From positions 3,194,645 through 3,258,644 of the forward strand of contig CP022114.1 in the NCBI GenBank assembly GCA_002211745.1: 64,000 nt of DNA, written 5' to 3'. The notes under the pieces were generated by a model. It was not told the origin of the DNA, did not search any database, and worked only from the letters and a program-made list of their open reading frames with translations. Made by a program: the position numbers and the translations under genes. Each line of letters begins with the position of its first letter. Positions within the stretch are counted from its first letter, which is position 1. Origin of the DNA: Kluyvera genomosp. 3. GTDB taxonomy: Bacteria; Pseudomonadota; Gammaproteobacteria; Enterobacterales; Enterobacteriaceae. Of the stretch, positions 21,405 through 32,523 are shown piece after piece.

Positions 21405-23165
21405 ATGACGCAAACCTATATTCCCGGCAAAGATGCCGCACTGGAAGATTCCATCGCTCGCTTCCAGCAAAAGCTGCTCGATCTGGGCTTCGATATTGAA
21501 GAAGCCTCCTGGCTGAACCCGGTTCCTAACGTCTGGTCGGTGCATATTCGTGATAAGGCATGCTCTCTGTGCTTTACCAACGGCAAAGGCGCGACCAAAA
21601 AGGCGGCGCTGGCTTCCGCGCTGGGCGAGTACTTCGAACGTCTGTCAACCAACTATTTCTTCGCCGACTTCTGGCTGGGCGACAAAATCGCCAACGATCC
21701 GTTCGTTCACTACCCGAACGAAAAATGGTTCCCACTGACCGATGATGATGAAGTGCCGGAAGGCCTGCTCGACGCGCGTCTGCGTGCGTTCTACGATCCT
21801 GACGATCAGCTGACCGCCAGCATGCTGGTCGATCTGCAGTCCGGCAACGACGATCGCGGCGTGTGCGGCCTGCCATTTACCCGTCAGTCCGATGGTGAAA
21901 CCATTTATATCCCGATGAACATCGTCGCGAACCTGTACGTTTCCAACGGCATGTCGGCGGGTAACACCCGTAACGAAGCCCGCGTTCAGGGTCTGTCGGA
22001 GGTGTTCGAACGCCACGTGAAAAATCGCATTATCGCCGAAAGCATCAGCCTGCCGGAGATTCCGGCCGAGGTGCTGGCGCGCTACCCGGGTGTGGTGGAA
22101 TCCATCAAAACGCTGGAAGCGGAAGGTTTCCCGATCTTCGCCTACGACGGCTCTCTGGGCGGTAAATACCCGGTGATTTGCGTCGTGCTGTTCAATCCGG
22201 CAAACGGAACCTGCTTTGCTTCCTTTGGCGCGCATCCGGACTTTGGCGTCGCGCTGGAACGTACGGTAACCGAGCTGCTACAGGGTCGTGGTCTGAAAGA
22301 TCTCGACGTGTTCACCCCGCCGACCTTCGATGACGAAGAAGTGGCTGAACATACCAACCTGGAAACCCACTTCATTGACTCCAGCGGTTTGATCTCCTGG
22401 GATATGTTCAAGCAGGACGCCGACTATCCGTTCGCCGACTGGAATTTCTCCGGCACAACCGAAGAAGAGTTCGCGACGCTGATGGCTATCTTCAAAGAAG
22501 AAGATAAAGAAGTGTACATCGCCGACTACGAGCACCTGAGCGTCTACGCCTGTCGCATCATAGTACCGGGCATGTCCGATATTTATCCGGCTGAAGATCT
22601 GTGGCTGGCAAACAACAATATGGGTAGCCATCTGCGCGAAACGATCCTCTCCCTGCCGGGCAGCCAGTGGGAGAAAGAAGAGTACCTGAATCTGATCGAG
22701 CAGCTCGACGATGAAGGGTTGGACGACTTTACCCGCGTGCGCGAACTGCTGGGTCTGGCGACCGGTCCAAACAACGGCTGGTACACCCTGCGTATTGGCG
22801 AACTGAAAGCCATGCTGGCACTGGCGGGCGGCGACCTGGAACAGGCTCTGATCTGGACGGAATGGACCATGGAGTTCAACGCCTCGGTATTCAGCGCCGA
22901 GCGCGCCAACTACTACCGTTGCCTGCAAACGCTGCTGCTGCTGTCCCAGGAAGAAGAACGTGAGCCCCTGCAGTATCTGAACGCGTTTGTCCGTATGTAC
23001 GGCGCCGATGCGGTGGAAGCCGCTAGCGCGGCGCTGAGCGGCGAAGAGGCATTCTATGGCCTACAGCCGGTTGACGGTTCTCTGGAGGCCTTCCCGGCCC
23101 ATCAGTCGCTGTTACAGGCCTACGAGAAACTGCAGCGCGCAAAAGCCGCTTTCTGGGCGAAGTGA
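21405..23165 (+). CDS. ycaO: YcaO, ATP-dependent YcaO-domain protein
   Basis: Founding member of the YcaO superfamily, 586 residues, intact. In E. coli it supports beta-methylthiolation of ribosomal protein S12 by RimO. The YcaO ATP-binding core is residues 1-400 (for example GKGATKKAALASALGEYFERLS and NEARVQGLSEVFERHVKNR). A TPR-like C-terminal part follows (LKAMLALAGGDLEQALIWTEW). I chose the ATG at 21405 (MTQTYIPGKDAALED) to match the family. Upstream of focA-pfl with its own terminator at 23217. Confidence 0.94.
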   Translation: MTQTYIPGKDAALEDSIARFQQKLLDLGFDIEEASWLNPVPNVWSVHIRDKACSLCFTNGKGATKKAALASALGEYFERLSTNYFFADFWLGDKIANDPFVHYPNEKWFPLTDDDEVPEGLLDARLRAFYDPDDQLTASMLVDLQSGNDDRGVCGLPFTRQSDGETIYIPMNIVANLYVSNGMSAGNTRNEARVQGLSEVFERHVKNRIIAESISLPEIPAEVLARYPGVVESIKTLEAEGFPIFAYDGSLGGKYPVICVVLFNPANGTCFASFGAHPDFGVALERTVTELLQGRGLKDLDVFTPPTFDDEEVAEHTNLETHFIDSSGLISWDMFKQDADYPFADWNFSGTTEEEFATLMAIFKEEDKEVYIADYEHLSVYACRIIVPGMSDIYPAEDLWLANNNMGSHLRETILSLPGSQWEKEEYLNLIEQLDDEGLDDFTRVRELLGLATGPNNGWYTLRIGELKAMLALAGGDLEQALIWTEWTMEFNASVFSAERANYYRCLQTLLLLSQEEEREPLQYLNAFVRMYGADAVEAASAALSGEEAFYGLQPVDGSLEAFPAHQSLLQAYEKLQRAKAAFWAK

Positions 23166-23216
23166 TCGTTTCTCCATAGAAATAGTAGGTTTAATCGACG
23201 ACCTGGGCTATATTAC

Positions 23217-23241
23217 GGGGCCACTTGCTGGCCCCTTTTTT
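23217..23241 (+). terminator. Rho-independent terminator of ycaO
   Basis: Stem GGGGCCA, loop CTTGC, TGGCCCC followed by TTTTTT. It lies 51 bases past the ycaO stop. Confidence 0.9.
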
Positions 23242-23495
23242 ATATTTCAACGTTTCGCTTCGTGATTCTGTGAAAATAAAGTTAAACATAAGTAAACACT
23301 ATAATTAGTAGCTTACTTTTATTGTTAAATTTCACGATCATTACTCCATTTTAATTAACCAATAAAATGAAGGTAAAAGAAAAAATTCAACTGAATTTGT
23401 AAATCTTAAAATTTATTTTCACCTTATTATTCATATCGTTAGCAAGGGATTGTTGAAAAACCACGCGTTCTTCAGGCCTATAAGCCAGGTGAGAT

Positions 23496-23544
23496 ATGAT
23501 CTACATCAAATTCTCATCTATAATGCTTTGTTAGTATCTCGTCG
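23496..23544 (+). promoter_or_regulatory. FNR-dependent focA-pfl promoter (predicted)
   Basis: ATGAT CTAC ATCAA at 23496-23509 matches the FNR consensus TTGAT-N4-ATCAA at nine of ten positions. A -10-like TAGTAT at 23532-23537 puts the start near 23544, so the FNR site centres at -41.5, the class II activator position. A TATAAT at 23519-23524 is a second possible -10. This agrees with known anaerobic activation of focA-pflB in E. coli. The rest of the 406-base gap (23166-23571) is AT-rich; I see no gene in it. Confidence 0.72.
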
Positions 23545-23571
23545 CCGATTAAATAAAAAGAGAGAGTTAGT

Positions 23572-24429
23572 GTGAAAGCTGACAACCCTTTTGATCTACT
23601 CCTTCCTGCCGCTATGGCCAAAGTTGCCGAAGAAGCAGGTGTCTATAAAGCAACCAAGCATCCGCTGAAAACCTTTTATCTGGCGATTACTGCGGGCGTC
23701 TTTATCTCGATTGCTTTTGTTTTTTACATTACCGCAACCACTGGTACAGCGGGCATGCCGTTCGGCATTGCTAAGCTGATTGGCGGTATCTGTTTCTCGC
23801 TTGGCTTAATTCTTTGCGTAATTTGTGGCGCTGACCTCTTTACATCGACCGTCCTCATCGTTGTAGCGAAAGCCAGCGGCCGAATCACCTGGGGTCAACT
23901 GGCAAAAAACTGGCTTAACGTCTATGTTGGTAACCTGATCGGCGCGCTGCTGTTCGTGTTGCTGATGTGGTTGTCCGGTGAATATATGACAGCCAACGGC
24001 GGATGGGGGCTAAACGTCCTGCAAACCGCTGACCACAAAATGCACCATACATTTATCGAAGCTGTTGCTCTCGGCATCCTGGCGAACCTGATGGTCTGCC
24101 TGGCAGTCTGGATGAGCTACTCTGGCCGCAGCCTGATGGATAAAGCCATGATTATGGTTTTACCGGTTGCCATGTTCGTCGCCAGCGGTTTTGAGCACAG
24201 TATCGCAAACATGTTTATGATCCCGATGGGTATCGTAATACGCAACTTTGCTAGCCCGGAATTCTGGACCGCTATCGGTTCGACTCCGGACAGTTTCTCT
24301 CACCTGACCGTGATGCACTTCATCACCGATAACCTGATTCCGGTAACCATCGGGAACATCATCGGCGGCGGTTTGCTGGTTGGGTTGACATACTGGGTCA
24401 TTTACCTGCGTGGCGGCGACCGTCATTAA
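23572..24429 (+). CDS. focA: FocA, formate channel
   Basis: Pentameric formate/nitrite-family channel of the inner membrane, 285 residues, with six hydrophobic segments. N-terminus MKADNPFDLLLPAAMAKVAEEAG is the region that interacts with PflB in E. coli. Start is GTG at 23572, as in E. coli, behind AGAGAG. Intact. Followed 56 bases later by pflB, so formate made by PflB can leave or re-enter the cell through the co-expressed channel. Confidence 0.96.
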   Translation: MKADNPFDLLLPAAMAKVAEEAGVYKATKHPLKTFYLAITAGVFISIAFVFYITATTGTAGMPFGIAKLIGGICFSLGLILCVICGADLFTSTVLIVVAKASGRITWGQLAKNWLNVYVGNLIGALLFVLLMWLSGEYMTANGGWGLNVLQTADHKMHHTFIEAVALGILANLMVCLAVWMSYSGRSLMDKAMIMVLPVAMFVASGFEHSIANMFMIPMGIVIRNFASPEFWTAIGSTPDSFSHLTVMHFITDNLIPVTIGNIIGGGLLVGLTYWVIYLRGGDRH

Positions 24430-24485
24430 TTGATGGTTGCTCCAGGCAGTAAATAAAAAGTCCACTTAAGATAGGTAGGTGTTAC

Positions 24486-26768
<2,283 letters not shown>

Positions 26769-26806
26769 TGGATTTGACTGAAATCGCGATTTAAAAAGCG
26801 TACAAT

Positions 26807-26834
26807 AAAGGCTCCACGTCAGTGGGCCTTTCTT
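26807..26834 (+). terminator. Terminator between pflB and pflA
   Basis: Imperfect stem AAAGGC-T-CCAC / GTGG-GCCTTT (one bulged base) followed by TTCTTAT, 38 bases past the pflB stop. It probably limits read-through from the very active pfl promoters into pflA. Confidence 0.7.
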
Positions 26835-26973
26835 ATAAGTGCTCTACGCTCTCCGAGCCTATTTTGCCTGCTAACTTCTATAATCAGGTTAACAAGCAAA
26901 ATAAACTCAAGACGGCCTGAAATCATGATCGTCACCCTGCCGGACGCAGGGAAGAACTGGAGATAACACTGCA

Positions 26974-27714
26974 ATGTCTGTAACTGGTCGCATTCACTCC
27001 TTTGAATCCTGTGGCACCGTTGATGGCCCGGGCATCCGCTTTATTACCTTCTTCCAGGGCTGCCTGATGCGCTGCCTGTACTGCCATAACCGTGATACAT
27101 GGGACACGCACGGTGGCAAAGAGATCACCGTTGAAGAACTGATGAAAGAAGTGGTCACCTATCGCCACTTTATGAACGCGTCTGGCGGCGGCGTTACCGC
27201 GTCCGGCGGCGAGGCCATTCTGCAAGCCGAGTTCGTGCGCGACTGGTTCCGCGCCTGTAAGCAGGAAGGCATTCACACCTGTCTCGACACCAACGGTTTT
27301 GTGCGCCGCTACGATCCGGTGATTGATGAACTGCTGGAAGTGACCGATCTGGTGATGCTCGACCTTAAACAGATGAACGACGACATTCACCAGAACCTGG
27401 TTGGCGTTTCTAACCACCGTACGCTGGAGTTCGCACAATACCTGTCGAAGAAAGACATCAATGTCTGGATCCGCTACGTGGTGGTGCCGGGCTGGTCCGA
27501 TGATGACGATTCCGCGCATCGCCTGGGTGAATTTACCCGCGATATGGGCAACGTTGAGAAAATCGAACTGCTGCCGTACCACGAGCTGGGTAAACACAAA
27601 TGGGTGGCGATGGGCGAAGAGTACAAGCTCGACGGCGTGAAGCCGCCGAAGAAAGAGACCATGGAGCGCGTGAAAGGCATTCTTGAGCAGTATGGTCACA
27701 AAGTGATGTACTAA
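26974..27714 (+). CDS. pflA: PflA, pyruvate formate-lyase activating enzyme
   Basis: Radical SAM enzyme that installs the glycyl radical on PflB. The iron-sulfur motif CLMRCLYC gives C30, C34 and C37. [14 protein letters not shown] is the SAM-binding GGE region. Intact at 246 residues, as in E. coli. The ATG at 26974 lies 205 bases after pflB, with GGAG upstream. Confidence 0.97.
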   Translation: MSVTGRIHSFESCGTVDGPGIRFITFFQGCLMRCLYCHNRDTWDTHGGKEITVEELMKEVVTYRHFMNASGGGVTASGGEAILQAEFVRDWFRACKQEGIHTCLDTNGFVRRYDPVIDELLEVTDLVMLDLKQMNDDIHQNLVGVSNHRTLEFAQYLSKKDINVWIRYVVVPGWSDDDDSAHRLGEFTRDMGNVEKIELLPYHELGKHKWVAMGEEYKLDGVKPPKKETMERVKGILEQYGHKVMY

Positions 27715-27728
27715 ATACCAATAGCTTG

Positions 27729-27752
27729 CCCGGCGGCGCAAACGTCGCCGGG
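27729..27752 (+). terminator. Hairpin after pflA
   Basis: GC-rich ten-base stem CCCGGCGGCG / CGTCGCCGGG with one G-T pair. It lies between the convergent pflA and RpiR-type regulator genes. No T-run follows, so termination is only inferred. Confidence 0.5.
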
Positions 27753-27793
27753 ATCTCTTCCCTACGACATAAAATATTCCGACAGCTTGTTGG

Positions 27794-28607
27794 TCACGCT
27801 CTCAATCGAGAAAATACGCTTCTGATGCGCTTTCCGGCACTGGCTATAGCGTTCATCCTGCCCTCCAGCGCACTTAAAATACGATCGGCGACCATCATAG
27901 CGCCCGCAATTTCGGCAAAGCCAGATTCCCCCTCGCCTTGAAGGGCGACAGCCGCCTGCAGGTTCCAGTCCGACAGTCGATTTAACGGCGCGAACGATCC
28001 CGAGTCAGCGAGGCAATTTTAATCCCCTGTTCCTTTGCCAACGCCAGCGCCTGCATCATATCAGTCGATGTCTGCTCGGTATGGACAACGATAATTCCCG
28101 TCTTCTCGCAGTCGGCCAGCGGCGAGATGGCCGAAGGATAGGAGCGATCGATAAAGTTGGAGCTCTTCCCCATTTGCACCAGCTTCATCTGTAAAAACTG
28201 GGCGACCGGTACGGCACTCCCCACCGCATAAATAGCGATGTATGTGAGCTGATTCAGCCACGCCGCAACCGACTGCAATTCAATGCTATCAACGATAGCG
28301 TTGCTGTCACGGATACTGGCCATCACTGCGGAAGTTTCATCATCTGGCTCACCTTCTGAACGCGCCGCGCCGCGCTCCAGCGCCAATGCCGTTCTGAAGT
28401 CTGAGAACCCTTTAAAGCCAAAAGCCGACAAAATCGCGTAATGCTGCCTTCGCTGGTATCAATCGAATCAGCAAGCTCAGAAATCGTGTGTCTCATCACG
28501 AAATCAGGATTTTCCGTGATAAAACGCCCTACTTTTTCCAGAATGGGACTTAACCCTGAAGCCTCATTTCTTATGTTTATCAATAAGTTGTTATCTATCT
28601 GGCTCAT
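27794..28607 (-). CDS. RpiR-family transcriptional regulator (HTH plus SIS domain)
   Basis: Sugar-phosphate-responsive regulator. The N-terminal HTH_6 domain is at about residues 1-75 (FVMRHTISELADSIDTSEGSITRFCR). The C-terminal SIS sugar-phosphate domain is at about 120-250 (IIVVHTEQTSTDMMQALALAKEQGIKIASLTR). The ATG at 28607 (MSQIDNNLL) has an AAGGCG site. Two missing bases are inferred, near 28420 (TTGGCTTT for TTGGGCTTT) and near 28000 (CGGGATCG for CGGGGATCG). Correction opens the frame to a TGA at 27794, 271 residues. Divergent from the PTS/transketolase operon, so it is the likely local regulator. Confidence 0.85.
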
Positions 28608-28618
28608 TTTTCGCCTTT

Positions 28619-28635
28619 TTTGCATGAAATGCAAA
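28619..28635. promoter_or_regulatory. Perfect inverted repeat just upstream of the RpiR gene
   Basis: TTTGCAT GAA ATGCAAA is a perfect 7-base inverted repeat with a 3-base spacer, 12 bases upstream of the regulator's start codon. It overlaps where its ribosome site and promoter would be. It could be an operator for autoregulation; this is inference only. Confidence 0.45.
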
Positions 28636-28664
28636 TTCAGTCACATTCTTCGGTTTGTTTTTCG

Positions 28665-28717
28665 ATAATTATTTTTACCACAAAACATTAAATAAAAATA
28701 ATTATTTTCACAAAACA
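28665..28717. promoter_or_regulatory. Direct repeat in the divergent regulator/PTS promoter region
   Basis: Two copies of ATAATTATTTT followed by CACAAAACA: copy one at 28665-28687 with three extra bases (TAC) between the parts, copy two at 28698-28717. Starts are 33 bases apart, about three helical turns. The second copy ends just before the AGGAGA ribosome site of the PTS IIB gene. Candidate operator pair for the RpiR-type regulator. Confidence 0.5.
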
Positions 28718-28729
28718 GGAGAACGTCTC

Positions 28730-29005
28730 ATGAAAGGTCTTATCGTCTGTCGTACCGGTATGGGCAGCTCGTTGATGCTCAAAATAAAAGCCCAGAAAAT
28801 CATCGATAAAAACGGTTGGGACATCGATCTTGAACACGATGTACTGTCCGGCCTTGCTACATGGCAAGGCATTGATTTTGTTATCACAATGCGCGATCTC
28901 ACCGATGAAATTGAAGCGGCCGGGTTCCGAGCTATCGGCATCACCGATTTGATGAACAGCGAAGAGATGGAATCCGCGCTCATCAGCGTCGTTCAGAACA
29001 ACTAA
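28730..29005 (+). CDS. PTS EIIB component, ascorbate (UlaB/SgaB) type
   Basis: 91-residue phosphocarrier domain. The phosphorylated cysteine is C7 in the loop MKGLIVCRTGMGSSLMLK, the typical CxTGxGSS motif of lactose/ascorbate-class IIB proteins. The ATG at 28730 has AGGAGA eight bases upstream; an earlier start at 28655 has no support. Intact. First gene of a tight operon IIB-IIC-transketolase A-transketolase B-IIA. It passes phosphate from IIA to the sugar during uptake through IIC. Confidence 0.9.
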   Translation: MKGLIVCRTGMGSSLMLKIKAQKIIDKNGWDIDLEHDVLSGLATWQGIDFVITMRDLTDEIEAAGFRAIGITDLMNSEEMESALISVVQNN

Positions 29006-29019
29006 CCTCTCGGGGAAAT

Positions 29020-30282
29020 ATGGATCTCCTAAAGTTTATTGTATTCGACATTCTGGGCGTAACCCCACTTTTAGTTGGTTTTATTGCACTCATAGGGCTG
29101 CTTATCCAACGCAAGCCTATCGAAAAAGTCCTCTCTGGAACCTTTAAAACTATCGTCGGTTTTCTGGTTTTTGCGGGCGGTGCAGGCCTCGCCGTCACCT
29201 CTCTGGGTAATTTTCAGACCTTGTTCAGCGATGGGTTCGGTCTGAAAGGCGTCATGCCTTTAGCAGAGGCGCTAACCGGGCTGGCGCAAACCAAATTCGC
29301 GATGTGCGTTTCACTCATTATGGTGGTGGGTTTTGGCTGGAACCTGTTTTTTGCCCGTATAACGCCGTTTAAGTACATCTTTCTCACCGGGCAACACAAT
29401 CTGTATCTCTCCGCCCTGCTTACCGTCACGTTGAAAGCGCTAGGCTATAGCGACATGACGACAATTATCGTCGGTTCTATTTTGCTGGGGCTGGCAGCCT
29501 GCCTGTATCCGGCTATTGCCCAGCCGTGGATGCGCAAAATCACGGGCAATGATGAGATCGCTATGGGCACTATGTCACTCTGGCTTACGCCGCGTCGGGG
29601 TGGATAGGCTCAAAGGTCGGCGATCCGAAACAATCAACGGAAAAGCTTAACCTTCCGGGATGGCTCGGGATCTTCAAGGATTACATTGTATCAGTGTCGA
29701 TCTCGGTCAGCATTTTTTACTACATTGCCGCGCTGGCTGCGGGTAAAGCCGCGGTCACCGCAGCCGCAGGCGGTATGCACTGGCTGGTTTACCCGCTGTA
29801 TCAATCGCTCACCTTCACGGCATCGCTATACATTATTATCACTGGCGTCCGGCTGCTGTTGTCTGAAATTGTTCCCGCTTTTCTCGGTATCTCAGAGAAA
29901 TTTATCCCTAACGCTAAACCCGCACTGGACTGCCCGGTCGTCTTTCCTTACGCGCCTACCGCCACCGTACTGGATTTATTTCATCTTTTGTCGGCGGACT
30001 TGTGGTCATGGGGTTTCTTGCCCTGCTTGGCCAAACGGTCATTATTCCCGTCGCGATTCCCTACTTCTTTATCGGCGCCACGGCAGCGGTATTTGGGAAC
30101 GCCTCAGGGGCTGGAAAGGCGCTATTGCCGGAAGTTTTATCACCGGAATTCTGATCGGCATAGGCCCTGCACTAATCTATCCCATCATGGAATCCGTCGG
30201 ACTGTCGGGCACCAGCTTCCCGGAAACCGATTTTGTCGCCCTGGGGCTGGTTGTGTACTACATCGGCAAAATGCTGCCATAA
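29020..30282 (+). CDS. PTS EIIC component, ascorbate (UlaA/SgaT) type permease
   Basis: Multi-helix permease of the ascorbate-type PTS family (MDLLKFIVFDILGVTPLLVGFIALIGLLIQRK at the start). Three missing Gs break the frame, near 29565 (ATGGGCAC for ATGGGGCAC), 29974 (CTGGATTT for CTGGGATTT) and 30108 (CAGGGGCTGG for CAGGGGGCTGG). Corrected length is 421 residues, ending VALGLVVYYIGKMLP, a little shorter than UlaA. Starts 14 bases after IIB; 12 bases before the transketolase gene. The substrate is not known: no UlaD/E/F/G-like enzymes lie beside it, so ascorbate is not assumed. Confidence 0.85.
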
Positions 30283-30294
30283 GAGGGGAATACG

Positions 30295-31092
30295 ATGACT
30301 ATTGAACAACTGAAGTCGCACGCGCTGAGCGCTCGCCGTGACATTGTAAGCATGATTTATGAATCAGGGATTGGCCACCCGGGAGGTGCCCTTTCCATCA
30401 TCGATATCCTGACGTGGATCTATGATGAAGAGGTCGATTTTTCTGTTTCGCCGCGGGCCCGCGTGGTGATGAGCAAGGGCCACGCCGTTGCAGCGCAGTA
30501 TGCCATGCTGTACCAGAAAGGAATTATCAATCGAAGTGAATTTAGCTCGTTCCGCCAGATTAACTCACGCCTGCAGGGTCACCCCAGCATTAAGTCGATT
30601 CCCGAGGTGGATGCCACCACCGGGCTGTTGGGTCAGGGATTATCCATCGCTTTCGGGATGGCGGCGGCTAAAAAACAGCACGGTGAGAACCAGCGCGTCT
30701 TCGCCATTATCGGTGACGGTGAAATGCATGAAGGGCAAATCTGGGAAACGCTGCAACAGGCGGGGCATATGAAAATGGATAACCTGGTAGCCATTATCGA
30801 CTACAACGGGTTTTCTTCTCACGACCCGGTTAACGAGGTGATTAACCTCGAACCACTAGCCGATAAGATCCGTCATTTTGGCTGGCACGTCCTTGAATTA
30901 CAAAACGGTAATGACATGCACCAGGTCGCCGACACGCTGCTACTGTCACGCCATCTTAAAGGCAAACCAGTCGCGATCATCGCCCATACCACGAAAGGCT
31001 GCGGCGTAAGCTACATGGAAAATAACGGCGACTGGCATTCTAAAACCCCCACCACTGAACAGTACCAGCAGGCTATGGAGGAGTTGCAATGA
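30295..31092 (+). CDS. Transketolase, N-terminal (TPP-binding) subunit
   Basis: 265-residue protein equal to the N-terminal third of transketolase. H28 in GIGHPGG and the TPP motif GDGEMHEG at 140-147 with N171 are in place. Split transketolases of this form include the apulose-4-phosphate transketolase subunits (AptA/AptB) and the Salmonella genes next to a similar PTS. Intact. Its TGA overlaps the next gene's ATG (ATGA), which favours equal synthesis of the two subunits. Probably uses the sugar phosphate delivered by the PTS; the exact substrate is inferred only. Confidence 0.88.
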   Translation: MTIEQLKSHALSARRDIVSMIYESGIGHPGGALSIIDILTWIYDEEVDFSVSPRARVVMSKGHAVAAQYAMLYQKGIINRSEFSSFRQINSRLQGHPSIKSIPEVDATTGLLGQGLSIAFGMAAAKKQHGENQRVFAIIGDGEMHEGQIWETLQQAGHMKMDNLVAIIDYNGFSSHDPVNEVINLEPLADKIRHFGWHVLELQNGNDMHQVADTLLLSRHLKGKPVAIIAHTTKGCGVSYMENNGDWHSKTPTTEQYQQAMEELQ

Positions 31093-32003
31093 TGAAAGCA
31101 CCACGCGATGAAATCGGTCAGGCGCTGATCGCCCTGAAACAAAAAGGCTACCCGATCGTCGCCATTGATAGCGATTTAGCCAGCTCGACACGGACCGACC
31201 AGTTTGCCGCCGTCTACCCGGATGCGTTTTTCGAAATGGGGATTGCGGAAGGTTCGGCGATGAGCTTCGCCATCGGTCAGGCGCTGGAAGGCAACATTCC
31301 CTTTTACGTTAACTTCGCCATGTTCATCACCGGCACGGCATGGACTCAGCTACGGCAGGCCTGCTACGCCAAAGCCAATATTAAGCTCGTCGGCAGCCAC
31401 CCCGGCATGGATGATGGGCCTGATGGCGCTTCGCATCATGCCCTGGAGGACCTGGCGCTCACTCGGGTTCTACCTGGCCTGACTATCCTGACGCCAGCTG
31501 ATGCCGAAGAGGTGGCGGAGGCATTTGAGCAAGCGGTAAACATCAACGGGCCGGTCTACATCCGCGTGGCGCGCGAACCGATGCCGGTCCGCGATAAATC
31601 TGTCGTTCCACGCGTCAGCGATATTGCCGCCATCGCCAACAGCGGCAGTGACTTTGCGATCGTTTTTGAAGGGACCGTGCTTGAGCAAGCGACTGAAGGC
31701 TATGAAAAGCTCCTCGCCAGCGGTAAAAAAGGCAAATTGATCCACGTCGCGACGCTAAAGCCGTTTAACCAGCAGGCATTCTTTACGCTGATTGAAGGCT
31801 GCCCGATCATTGCTTCGCTCGAGAATCACACGGTTAACGGTGGGCTGGGCGGGCAGATAGCCGAAACGCTGGCTCAGGTGGCCCACCCCGCTCGTCTTAC
31901 CCGTCTTGGCACGCAGGATACATTTACCGAATCCGGTAACAGCCGGCAGCTAAAAGCCAAATACGGCATATCTGGCGACGCGCTATATCGTGCGCTTTGT
32001 TAA
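31089..32003 (+). CDS. Transketolase, C-terminal subunit
   Basis: 304-residue protein with the pyrimidine-binding and C-terminal transketolase domains. The catalytic glutamate region is FFEMGIAEGSAMSFAIGQAL, and HPGMDDGPDGASHHALEDLAL is the typical following loop. Intact. Overlaps the N-terminal subunit by four bases and must pair with it to form an active enzyme. There is no fused form in this window. The following IIA gene starts 53 bases later. Confidence 0.88.
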   Translation: MMKAPRDEIGQALIALKQKGYPIVAIDSDLASSTRTDQFAAVYPDAFFEMGIAEGSAMSFAIGQALEGNIPFYVNFAMFITGTAWTQLRQACYAKANIKLVGSHPGMDDGPDGASHHALEDLALTRVLPGLTILTPADAEEVAEAFEQAVNINGPVYIRVAREPMPVRDKSVVPRVSDIAAIANSGSDFAIVFEGTVLEQATEGYEKLLASGKKGKLIHVATLKPFNQQAFFTLIEGCPIIASLENHTVNGGLGGQIAETLAQVAHPARLTRLGTQDTFTESGNSRQLKAKYGISGDALYRALC

Positions 32004-32056
32004 CCAGGGAATCGGTCGCCCAGCGTATCGGGCGACCTTATCAGCAGGAGTTCGAC

Positions 32057-32494
32057 ATGGAGAATGCGCTTTTTACCGCCCATCAATTCACCGCGCAAAA
32101 AATCGATTGGCGCAGCGCCGTTAAGCTCGCCTGTCAACCGCTTGAAGCACAAGGAGATATCAATGCTCACTACGCACAAGCCATTATCCGCGCCACCGAG
32201 CAGAACGGCCCCTGGTATATCCTTAGTCCCGAGTTTGCGCTACCTCACGCGCGTCCGGAAGAAGGCGTATTAAGCCAGCAAAGCCGCTTGTCGCTGCTCT
32301 GTTGCGCCGAATCGGTCGTTTTTCCCGACCACCCGGATGTGCGGCTGATTATCGTACTGGCTGCGGCAAACGGTGAGCAGCATATTCAAACCATTCAGCG
32401 TCTGGTCTGCTGGCTGGATGAGGAAAATCGTTTAGCGAATCTCACCGCCATCACCAGCCAGCAACAGTTCACATCGATGATCGCCAGCTTGTAA
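32057..32494 (+). CDS. PTS EIIA component, mannitol/fructose/ascorbate (UlaC) type
   Basis: 145-residue EIIA-2-like phosphocarrier. The phospho-accepting histidine is H64 in SPEFALPHARPEEGV. The ATG at 32057 follows CAGGAG; an in-frame start at 31997 would overlap the transketolase gene and has no ribosome site. Intact. Last gene of the operon; a hairpin at 32499-32516 follows. With IIB and IIC it completes a dedicated PTS. Confidence 0.88.
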   Translation: MENALFTAHQFTAQKIDWRSAVKLACQPLEAQGDINAHYAQAIIRATEQNGPWYILSPEFALPHARPEEGVLSQQSRLSLLCCAESVVFPDHPDVRLIIVLAAANGEQHIQTIQRLVCWLDEENRLANLTAITSQQQFTSMIASL

Positions 32495-32498
32495 TCGT

Positions 32499-32516
32499 AA
32501 AGGGGCTTCCCCCTTT
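32499..32516. terminator. Hairpin between convergent PTS operon and ycaM
   Basis: AAAGGGG, loop CTTC, CCCCTTT, a perfect seven-base stem. It sits directly behind the IIA stop and before the ycaM stop, and could serve both directions. Confidence 0.65.
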
Positions 32517-32523
32517 GTTCGCT

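Noticed and set aside
23519-23524. TATAAT as the main focA -10
   Set aside because: It would put the FNR site near -28.5, a poor activator position; the TAGTAT at 23532-23537 gives -41.5. It remains a possible second promoter.
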